DNA of 6,587 bases from CAZFZQ01 sp964522845 (GTDB lineage: Bacteria > Patescibacteriota > Patescibacteriia > GCA-002772895), in NCBI GenBank assembly GCA_964522845.1, contig CAZFZQ010000048.1, forward strand, positions 1 to 6,587. Direction: 5' to 3'. The notes below the pieces were generated by a model. The model saw only the letters and a program-made list of their open reading frames with translations. It was not told the origin of the DNA and ran no database searches. A program made the translations under genes and the position numbers. Of the stretch, positions 1-6,486 are shown piece by piece. Positions within the stretch are counted from its first letter, which is position 1, and each line of letters starts with the position of its first letter.

Positions 1-1
1 T

Positions 2-1237
2 TCTTTTTATGAGACCTGGGCCGATAAGCCGCATAATCAATTTATAGAGATATTGGCGGCCACGGGCATCTTGGGATTTGTTTTGTATTTTGCCGCTTTA
101 ATTTTTGCAATTTATATTTTATTAAAAATGGCGTTCCGGCCGTCCGCGGCCAAAGAATTTTTACCGCCGATTTTATTTTTGGGCGCCCTGCTTGGTTTTA
201 TGGGCCATGTTTTTTTTGCTTTTGACACGATGGAATTGCGCCTGGTTTTGTTTTTGATTTTCGGGTATATAATTTTTTCCGCGAGCCATATTTTAGGAAA
301 GGGGAGAAAGTTATCCCGCGGGCTGATTCGCGGCTTGGCCGTGATTTTGTCCGCGGTTGCCATTTTTTCACTCGCCGGCATGGGCGTAAAAACAATTAAG
401 GCGGCATACTATACCTCCCGCGCCAACGATGGGCTGATATTCAATGATTTTTTTAACAGCCGGAAATATTTTGCCAAACTGGCAAATTTAAAGACGCCGT
501 ATATAAATGAGAGCTGGGAATATTTATCGGACACCGTGCTTAAAGCCGATGCCATCGGCCTCGTGCCTCGAACAACTTTGGCGGAGATTTTGCCCCTTGT
601 GGCAAGCGGCATGGAACGGGCGGCTGCCGCCAACCAGACGAGTTTTTCTTATCACTATCGTTTGGCGCAGATGTATAGTCTTTTGGGAACATACGCCGAT
701 CCGAAATATTTGGATAAATCGCTGGCGGAAGCGGAGGCATCTCAAAAGATCAGCCCCAAAAGGCAGGTGGCGGGAATTTTGCTCGGCCAGATTTATTACG
801 AAAAAAGGGATTTGAATAAAGCCATCGGAATAATGGAAAAAGTGGTGCAAGATAATCCTGACGCGAGTGAGCCGTATTGGTTTTTGGGAATTTTATATGA
901 CGCGGCCGGGGAATTTAAAAAGTCATACGCCTTCACAACTACAGCCATAGACAAGGGCCGCGCGCTGAAAGACGCAAATGAAAGATCTTTGTATGTAATG
1001 ATTTTAAGCCGTGCCAAGGATTACGCGCGCCTTGTTCCGGTTTATGAAGGATTGACTAAGGACGATCCGGAAAATGCCGGTTGGTGGGCAAATCTCGCCG
1101 CGACTTATTTGGAATTGAAACGATATGAAGACGCGCGAAATGCCGCCCGTCAAGCCATCTTTTTATCCCCGCAATTCGGGGATGAAGGAGAAAATTTTTT
1201 GAAAAAAGTTGATGCGGCGGAAGCGCTTAATAAATAA
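2..1237 (+). CDS. O-antigen ligase-like membrane protein with C-terminal TPR domain (paralogue 1, 5' end outside the window)
   Basis: The frame is open from base 2 and its first residues, YETWADKPHN, match the catalytic-loop signature YETWSDKPHN of the next gene, so the gene starts upstream; the TTG at 53 is internal. By comparison with paralogue 2 about 330 residues are missing. Visible are 411 residues: the loop histidine (residue 11), membrane helices at about 20-41, 53-74, 79-98 and 106-128, then a soluble region with TPR-like helical pairs at about 214-254, 256-289, 290-323 and a canonical last repeat at 360-393 (A-YLELKRYEDARNAARQA-P pattern). An SPKRQ motif sits at 251-255. Family knowledge: Wzy_C-type enzymes transfer or polymerise undecaprenyl-linked glycans at the outer face of the cytoplasmic membrane. 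The substrate cannot be told from sequence. The stop lies 7 nt before the ATG of the next paralogue, which suggests one operon. Confidence 0.85.
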   Translation, partial: SFYETWADKPHNQFIEILAATGILGFVLYFAALIFAIYILLKMAFRPSAAKEFLPPILFLGALLGFMGHVFFAFDTMELRLVLFLIFGYIIFSASHILGKGRKLSRGLIRGLAVILSAVAIFSLAGMGVKTIKAAYYTSRANDGLIFNDFFNSRKYFAKLANLKTPYINESWEYLSDTVLKADAIGLVPRTTLAEILPLVASGMERAAAANQTSFSYHYRLAQMYSLLGTYADPKYLDKSLAEAEASQKISPKRQVAGILLGQIYYEKRDLNKAIGIMEKVVQDNPDASEPYWFLGILYDAAGEFKKSYAFTTTAIDKGRALKDANERSLYVMILSRAKDYARLVPVYEGLTKDDPENAGWWANLAATYLELKRYEDARNAARQAIFLSPQFGDEGENFLKKVDAAEALNK

Positions 1238-1244
1238 GTTACCT

Positions 1245-3452
1245 ATGACGTCGGACAAATTGGCAAAGGTTGTTAAAATATTATTATATATTGTCGCCCT
1301 CACTCCTTTGGTGGTTACCCCCTGGACCATCTTTCCTTTTATCTTTGGCCGGGGATTGATTGTACAATTTTTAATTGAAGTTATTTTCGCGCTGTATATT
1401 ATTTTGGCAATCTTTGATAAGCGATATCGCCCGCAAAAAAATCTTTTAACCGCTTTATTTGGCAGTTTTATTTTTATTTTATTTATTGCGTCATTGTTTG
1501 GAGTTGATTTTGGCCGGAGTTTTTGGAGCGACGGAGAAAGAGCCACGGGCTGGTTTTTGTTGGCGCACGTGTTTTTATTTTTTATCGCGATTTCCGCGGT
1601 TTTAAAAACCAAAAAAGAATGGGGCGGTTATTTAAAATTTAATGCCGCTGTTTCTTTGGCCATGTTTGGTTTTTCCATTTTGCCGCTTTTCGGCGTAAAA
1701 TTTTGGAATATTGATTTTGGCACGAGAATTTTCGGCCCCTTAGGCAATCCGATTTTTGCGGCCGCTTATTTTATTTTGAATTTGGCTTTTATCGCGTATT
1801 TATTTTGCGCGGCCGAGAGCAAAAAAAGCAAAGCCGCTTGGCTGGCTTGCGGTTTGATTATTTTTTATGGCGTTATTCTGACGCAAAGCCGCGGCGCGAT
1901 GCTGGGCATAGCCGCCGGATTTGCTGCGGCGCTGTTTTTTTACGGATTTTTTAACAAACAAAAAAAAGCCAGGATGCTGATTATTTTCGCGGTCATTTTT
2001 GCGGCGCTTGCCATAAGCCCGATTTTTATTTTTAAAAACAGCGGATTTGTCAAGGATAACGAGGTTTTGGCCAGAATAGCCAGTATTTCCATTTCCACCG
2101 GCACGGCCAGAACGCGTCTTTTGACTTGGCAGATCGCGTGGCAGGCAATAAAAGAACGGCCGTTTTTGGGTTGGGGCGCGGAGGGGTTTTACGCGGCTTT
2201 CAATCAATATTATAATCCGGAACTTTTGCGATATTCATATTACGAAACTTGGTCGGATAAGCCGCACAACAATCTTTTGGGCGTGGCGACCGACGCCGGC
2301 ATTCCGGGCGCGCTTATTTATCTTTCAATTTTTGCGGCCGCGGGATATCTTTTATATCAAAAAAAGAAAGCAGGGTATTTGTCTTTGGGCGGGGCATCGG
2401 TTTTGGCCGGCGGGCTTACGGCTTATTTTGTGCAAAATTTATCTGCTTTTGATACTGGTGTTTCGTACTTGCTTTTTGCGGTGCTATTGGCTTTTATTGG
2501 TGCGGCGAAAAATCGAGAAGAAGCGCCCGGCGCCGGCAAAAAAATAAATTATGCGATTTTATTTCCGCTGGCTGTTATTATCGCGGGCGCGGGAGTGATA
2601 AATTTTTTTCCGTTTGCAGCCAGCGCGAAGCTTCGCGCCGCTTTTTCTCCGGCAGAACTTGACGCGACAAAAAAAGCGGATATGGCGGCTTATCGGGAAG
2701 CGGCGAAGTATTTCAATCCCTATATAGATGAATGGCGGGTTGATTTGGCAAAAAATATTATCGCCTCTGTTCGCGGCGGCCGCGAGCTGTATAATAATGA
2801 TGAAGCATTGTATGTATTGGATGAATTGAAAAAGAATGCGAACGGGCATCCGAATAATGCTTACTATCATTTGCTTTTGGGAAGTTTTTATTCTGAACTC
2901 GGAGTGAAGGATGCCAAATATTTTGATTTGGCCAAAGAAGAATTGGACCGCGCCCTGGTTTTGTCGCCCGCGCGCCAGCATGTTTATTTTACTTTGGGCC
3001 GATATTATTTTTTGAAACAAGACAAAGAAAATTTGATCGCGACTTTTCAAAAAGCTATAAGTTTGGATCCGCAAGTTACGCTGTCTTATTGGGAAGGGGC
3101 CAAGTTATTATATTTTTTGGATAATAAAGATTTATTGGCTGGCCAATGGATGATTCGCGCGGCGGAACTTGGGTTTATGCCGAGCGACGATACGGAACTT
3201 TTATTTTTAATGAAAAACACGGCGGATCATTTTTTGCAAACCAAAAATTATGGCGTGCTGTCAAAATATTATTTGAGAATGGAGGAGATTGAACCGCAAA
3301 TGGCAAAATGGCACGCGCAAAGAGCGACGGCGGAATATTTGCTGGGGAATAAAGATGAGGCGGTAGCGGAAATTAAAAAAGCGATAGAAGCTGATAATAG
3401 TTATAAAACAGAGGGTGAAAAATTTATCGAAATAATAAAAGCGGGAAAATAA
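1245..3452 (+). CDS. O-antigen ligase family protein with C-terminal TPR domain (paralogue 2, complete)
   Basis: This is a 735-residue polytopic protein. About nine hydrophobic segments fill residues 10-265. The extracytoplasmic loop follows, with R289/R291, W295, a P-FLGWG turn at 306-311 and H341 in DKPHN. Four more helices end near 457. The soluble tail 458-735 has TPR-like repeats at about 536-578, 577-610 and 685-719, with SPARQ at 574-578. N-terminal family motifs are GVD..RSFW...ER..G (86-102), LGNP (166-169) and TQSRG (213-217). These fit the Wzy_C/WaaL superfamily, whose conserved loop arginine and histidine act in glycan transfer from a lipid carrier; whether this protein is a ligase, polymerase or protein O-glycosyltransferase is open. 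I chose the ATG at 1245 because its N-terminus aligns within one residue with paralogue 3. In-frame TTG 1209 and ATG 1212 would overlap the upstream gene. No clear Shine-Dalgarno is visible, so coupling to the upstream stop is likely. Confidence 0.9.
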   Translation: MTSDKLAKVVKILLYIVALTPLVVTPWTIFPFIFGRGLIVQFLIEVIFALYIILAIFDKRYRPQKNLLTALFGSFIFILFIASLFGVDFGRSFWSDGERATGWFLLAHVFLFFIAISAVLKTKKEWGGYLKFNAAVSLAMFGFSILPLFGVKFWNIDFGTRIFGPLGNPIFAAAYFILNLAFIAYLFCAAESKKSKAAWLACGLIIFYGVILTQSRGAMLGIAAGFAAALFFYGFFNKQKKARMLIIFAVIFAALAISPIFIFKNSGFVKDNEVLARIASISISTGTARTRLLTWQIAWQAIKERPFLGWGAEGFYAAFNQYYNPELLRYSYYETWSDKPHNNLLGVATDAGIPGALIYLSIFAAAGYLLYQKKKAGYLSLGGASVLAGGLTAYFVQNLSAFDTGVSYLLFAVLLAFIGAAKNREEAPGAGKKINYAILFPLAVIIAGAGVINFFPFAASAKLRAAFSPAELDATKKADMAAYREAAKYFNPYIDEWRVDLAKNIIASVRGGRELYNNDEALYVLDELKKNANGHPNNAYYHLLLGSFYSELGVKDAKYFDLAKEELDRALVLSPARQHVYFTLGRYYFLKQDKENLIATFQKAISLDPQVTLSYWEGAKLLYFLDNKDLLAGQWMIRAAELGFMPSDDTELLFLMKNTADHFLQTKNYGVLSKYYLRMEEIEPQMAKWHAQRATAEYLLGNKDEAVAEIKKAIEADNSYKTEGEKFIEIIKAGK

Positions 3453-3459
3453 ATTGTTT

Positions 3460-5670
3460 ATGTTAAAGGTAGAAAATTTATTAAAAATTATTCGTTCCGG
3501 TATCTACTTGGCATTACTCACGCCCTTGGTTTATATTCCTCAAGTTATATTTCCAACGGTTTTTGGCAAAATGATTTATTTGCAAATCGCAGTGGAATTG
3601 GCCTTGCCGTTTTATTTATATTTGATCGTTTTTCATAAAGAATTCCGGCCGAAATTTAAAGGGCTCACGGCGATCATTCTGTCATTTTTTGGCGTATTAT
3701 TTTTATCATCGCTTTTAGGATTGGATTGGCTGCGAAGTTTTTGGGGATATGACGAGAGAATGAGAGGGCTTTTCGCGCTCCTGCATTTTTTATTTTTATA
3801 TTTATTTATCATTGCCGCTTTTCGAAGGGATATGGACAGGAAAAAAATGCTTTTATTTTTTATATCAGTAGGCATTTTGGCCGCGATTTTCGGTATAGCG
3901 GAGCGGCTGAATCCGGCCTTGGCTTTAAATGGGATAAGCGTAAAGGGGCTCGTGGCGCAACGTATTATGTCAACCACGGGAAATCCTATTTTTTTGGCCG
4001 GCTACATGCTTTTTGTTTCTTTTTTATCGCTTTATTATTTTTTGGCCCACAAAGACAAGAGCCGGTATGCGGCGTTCGGCGGATTGGTTTTGGGGGTGTT
4101 GAATGTTCTGTTCACGGGCACGCGCGGAGCGTTTTTGGGGCTTGTGGCCGGCGCGCTGGTTTATCTGATATTTTTGTTTTTTCTTTCGGGAAAAAAATAT
4201 AAAATAATTTTTGGCGCGGCCGTGATTGCTATAATCGGATTTTTAGCGTTGGCGCCGATCGGCAATATCAAGGTTCTAAAGGTTAATAGGTTTTGGGATT
4301 TCAGGCGTCTTTTTAACATTTCTTTAACGGATGGCTCGGTTGCCAGCCGGGTTCTTTTGTGGAAATTATCGCTTTCGGCCGCGGCCGAGCATCCGATTTT
4401 GGGACGGGGTGTTGAAAATTTTAATTATGCTTTTAATAAATATTACGATCCGCAATTTTTGCAAAACGGCGTGAGCGAAACTTTTGCCGACCGGGCGCAT
4501 AATCTGTTTTTTGATTGGCTGGTAATGGCGGGAGTTCCGGGTTTGATTTTATATCTTGCCATTTGGTTTGCCGCTATTAAGAAATTATTTAAGAAAGAAA
4601 ATTTTTCCAAAGCCAATCTGGCTTTGCTCGCTCTTATCGCGGCTTTTTCCGTCCACAGTTTTTTTGCCATTGATGATCCGACGCAAAGCATTTCTATGTT
4701 TTTTTTCTTGGGTTTTTGTTCGTTGCTTTTTTGGGAAGGGAAGCTAATTACGAATCAAAATACGAATATACGAATTACGAATAAAAATTATTTTGCTTTT
4801 TTGCTTTTTTGCTTTTTTGCTTTTTTTTCAATTTATTTTTATAATATGAAGCCGCTTCAAGCGGGTGCGGCGTATATAAAATTTATCAACGCGGAAAATG
4901 TTCAGGACAAAAAACAGCTGGCGGAAAAAATGCTAAGCATATCTATGCCCTATGCGGATAATTTCCGTTTCAGATTCGCGAACCAAACTTTTTTTGATAT
5001 TGGGAAAAATATTGATCCCGCTTATGTCGGTTGGGCCATGGACATGGCCACGGGAGAGGTGGGTAAGGTTTTGGTGCGCCATCCGTCGGATTTTTCTTAT
5101 TTTCACACCCTGGGAAATCTTTATTTGCGCAAAGGCAGGGTTAGCGGCGATGCGGCGGCGTTTGGCAAGGCGATTGAATTTTATAAAAAGGCTTTGGAGT
5201 TTTCTCCCAAACGGCAAACGGCCATGTTTCAACTTGCCACAACCTATATTTTGGCGGGCAGGGCTGGGGATGCGGTGGATCTGTTGAAAAAAGCCGTATC
5301 GGATGACGAGGCACTCGGCCAACCGCATTGGCGCCTGGGAGTGGCGCTTTTGGCCAATGAAAAAAAACAAGAGGCGTATCAGGAATTTAAAAATTCCATG
5401 AAAATCGGTTTCTTTGATACAATTGATGGCGAACTGAAACAGGCTGCGTCTTTGTGTGTTGAATTTAAGGATTATGGATGCGTTGCGGATATTTATAAAG
5501 TTTTGACAGACAGAAGTCCGATTGACGCGGATTTGTACGCTCAACTGGCCGCGGCCTATGCTTTGGCGGGAAAATATGATCTGGCCAAAGACGCGGTTAA
5601 AAAAGCCGTATCGCTAGATCCCTCGCTTGAAGCGGAGGCAAAGGTGTTTTTGAAACAAATCGGGTACTGA
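3460..5670 (+). CDS. O-antigen ligase family protein with C-terminal TPR domain (paralogue 3, complete)
   Basis: This 736-residue protein has the same architecture as paralogue 2. Its N-terminal motifs are GLD..RSFW...ER..G (87-103), TGNPIF (173-178) and TGTRG (219-223). The loop carries R297, W301, P312, the ILGRG turn near 313-317 and H347 in DRAHN, where paralogues 1 and 2 have DKPHN. Four helices follow, the last at about 444-462. The TPR tail runs from about 480 to 736, with SPKRQ at 582-586 and a canonical last repeat near 689-722. The cytoplasmic loop at 429-443 is an Asn/Thr-rich stretch encoded by TACGAAT repeats, and the next helix is Phe/Leu-rich because it is encoded by a tandem octamer; neither has a counterpart in the paralogues. 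The ATG at 3460 lies 7 nt after the previous stop; an in-frame TTG at 3454 is a poorer start. The gene ends in TGA. Role as for paralogue 2: probable transfer of lipid-linked glycan at the outer membrane face, acceptor unknown. Confidence 0.9.
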   Translation: MLKVENLLKIIRSGIYLALLTPLVYIPQVIFPTVFGKMIYLQIAVELALPFYLYLIVFHKEFRPKFKGLTAIILSFFGVLFLSSLLGLDWLRSFWGYDERMRGLFALLHFLFLYLFIIAAFRRDMDRKKMLLFFISVGILAAIFGIAERLNPALALNGISVKGLVAQRIMSTTGNPIFLAGYMLFVSFLSLYYFLAHKDKSRYAAFGGLVLGVLNVLFTGTRGAFLGLVAGALVYLIFLFFLSGKKYKIIFGAAVIAIIGFLALAPIGNIKVLKVNRFWDFRRLFNISLTDGSVASRVLLWKLSLSAAAEHPILGRGVENFNYAFNKYYDPQFLQNGVSETFADRAHNLFFDWLVMAGVPGLILYLAIWFAAIKKLFKKENFSKANLALLALIAAFSVHSFFAIDDPTQSISMFFFLGFCSLLFWEGKLITNQNTNIRITNKNYFAFLLFCFFAFFSIYFYNMKPLQAGAAYIKFINAENVQDKKQLAEKMLSISMPYADNFRFRFANQTFFDIGKNIDPAYVGWAMDMATGEVGKVLVRHPSDFSYFHTLGNLYLRKGRVSGDAAAFGKAIEFYKKALEFSPKRQTAMFQLATTYILAGRAGDAVDLLKKAVSDDEALGQPHWRLGVALLANEKKQEAYQEFKNSMKIGFFDTIDGELKQAASLCVEFKDYGCVADIYKVLTDRSPIDADLYAQLAAAYALAGKYDLAKDAVKKAVSLDPSLEAEAKVFLKQIGY
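4749..4782 (+). repeat. Cluster of four TACGAAT heptamers inside paralogue 3
   Basis: TACGAAT occurs at 4749-4755, 4761-4767, 4769-4775 and 4776-4782, with irregular start-to-start spacing of 12, 8 and 7. It encodes a hydrophilic Asn/Thr/Ile/Arg stretch (QNTNIRITNKN) in the cytoplasmic loop before the last membrane helix. The equivalent loops of paralogues 1 and 2 are ordinary Lys/Arg/Glu-containing linkers with no trace of the heptamer, so this looks like a low-complexity expansion or insertion tolerated in frame. Confidence 0.75.
4795..4826 (+). repeat. Four perfect tandem copies of the octamer GCTTTTTT inside paralogue 3
   Basis: GC dinucleotides at 4795, 4803, 4811 and 4819 are each followed by at least six T, giving a perfect 8-bp period, and the last copy runs into eight T (4821-4828). 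The tract encodes the Phe/Leu/Ala/Cys-rich last membrane helix before the TPR domain. Because the unit is not a multiple of three, gain or loss of one copy shifts the frame. I traced both outcomes: one unit lost reads into TAA at 4842-4844, and one unit gained reads into TGA at 4847-4849. Confidence 0.85.
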
Positions 5671-5676
5671 GTAACA

Positions 5677-6432
5677 ATGTATTTTATGCTTGACCATAAA
5701 AAAGTTCAAAAAGTATTGTTGATTATTTTAGAAGGGCTCACATACCTGTCGTTTTTAATGCCTTTTATTTTTCTTAATAATAGTATTTTCCCTTTTATCG
5801 TGGGCAAGGTGGTGTATTTTGAGGCCGTGGTGCAAGTAATGGCCGCGGTTTATTTATTGCTTCTCGTAATTAATTTTCAGCAATTCAAGCCCCGGAAAAA
5901 TCTTTTGTTGTATTGGTTCGGTTTTTACGCTTTAACGATTTTTTTATCCGCGGTTTTCGGAGTTGATTTTAACCGGGCTTTTTGGAGCAATTTTGAAAGG
6001 ATGACCGGCGTGTTTATGATTTTTCACTGCCTTGTTTATGGCATTATCGTTTCGGCAGTATTCAATACGCCGGCGAAAGTGAAGCGGGCGATTCAGGTTT
6101 TTTTGGGGATCGGCTTGATTGAATTGGCCGTAGTTTTGGCCCAATATACCTGGCACAACGTGTTTTTATATGAAAATAAAGGCGGCCGCGTTTGGGGAAC
6201 GCTGGGCAACTCCATTTATATCGGCAGTTATTTTTTATTTCATATCTTTTTCGCGGTTTATTTGGCTTTTAAAGAAAAAAAACAAATTTGGCAAATCGCT
6301 TATCTTTCTTTGGCCATCTTTGAGGGCTATATCATTGTGCATTCCGAATCGAGCAGGGGATCAAATTTGGCATTGGTTGTCGCCATTGCGTTTATTCTTT
6401 GCGCGTATGCGTATTTATCAAACAATAAATAA
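5677..6432 (+). CDS. Truncated O-antigen ligase-like membrane protein (paralogue 4, N-terminal membrane half only)
   Basis: The 251-residue product aligns with the first third of paralogues 2 and 3. It has the N-terminal helices, GVD..RAFW...ER..G (95-111), a GTLGN motif (174-178) and SSRG (225-228), then one more helix ending in LSNNK. It lacks the ligase loop with Arg and His, the last four membrane helices and the TPR domain, roughly 490 residues of a full-length member. No frame downstream of 6432 resumes the family, so this looks like a 3' deletion or rearrangement, not a simple frameshift. The product is unlikely to be catalytically active and may be a pseudogene, although its reading frame is clean with no internal stops. 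The ATG at 5677 is 6 nt after the preceding stop. A second in-frame ATG at 5686 gives an N-terminus slightly closer in length to the paralogues. No Shine-Dalgarno is evident. Confidence 0.8.
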   Translation: MYFMLDHKKVQKVLLIILEGLTYLSFLMPFIFLNNSIFPFIVGKVVYFEAVVQVMAAVYLLLLVINFQQFKPRKNLLLYWFGFYALTIFLSAVFGVDFNRAFWSNFERMTGVFMIFHCLVYGIIVSAVFNTPAKVKRAIQVFLGIGLIELAVVLAQYTWHNVFLYENKGGRVWGTLGNSIYIGSYFLFHIFFAVYLAFKEKKQIWQIAYLSLAIFEGYIIVHSESSRGSNLALVVAIAFILCAYAYLSNNK

Positions 6433-6448
6433 CGGGGATTTCGCCCCG
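6433..6448 (-). terminator. Probable intrinsic terminator of the minus-strand gene, possibly bidirectional
   Basis: CGGGG at 6433-6437 pairs with CCCCG at 6444-6448 around a six-base loop. Read on the minus strand the hairpin is followed by TTATTTATTGTT (6432 down to 6421), a T-rich tail typical of rho-independent termination. Read on the plus strand it is followed by GATGGACTC with no T run, so the better fit is termination of the convergent gene. It starts directly after the stop of paralogue 4, and its tail overlaps the last codons of that gene. Confidence 0.5.
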
Positions 6449-6486
6449 ATGGACTCTATTGTGAAAATTTAGAGGAATTCTGTACA

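Noticed and set aside
53..55. TTG at 53 as the start of the first gene
   Set aside because: The frame is open to base 2 and the residues before it match the DKPHN loop of the next gene, so it is an internal codon of a gene cut by the window edge.
210..217. Eight-T homopolymer runs in paralogue 1 (210-217) and paralogue 3 (4699-4706) as further phase-variation sites
   Set aside because: Runs of seven to eight T are common in the Phe-rich codons of all these genes, so they do not stand out from background without read evidence.
1209..1214. TTG 1209 or ATG 1212 as the start of paralogue 2
   Set aside because: They overlap the upstream gene and add 11-12 residues with no counterpart in paralogues 3 and 4; the ATG at 1245 matches sister N-termini and gene spacing.
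4749..4826. CRISPR array or regulatory direct-repeat operator
   Set aside because: The units are 7-8 bases, lack unique spacers of array size, and sit within an uninterrupted coding frame.
4933..5544. Long minus-strand open frame (about 200 codons) opposite the TPR part of paralogue 3
   Set aside because: Its composition is Arg/Lys/Ile-rich with no domain pattern, and it lies wholly antisense to a well-supported gene; similar shadows occur opposite all three ligase genes.
5668..5679. TGA of paralogue 3 read as glycine (code 25) or read through, fusing it in frame to paralogue 4
   Set aside because: The two genes are in the same frame and only VTM lies between the stop and the next start codon region, but no other in-frame TGA occurs in about 2100 codons, as a TGA-Gly code would require. 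Paralogue 4 also begins with its own family-type N-terminus at an ATG.
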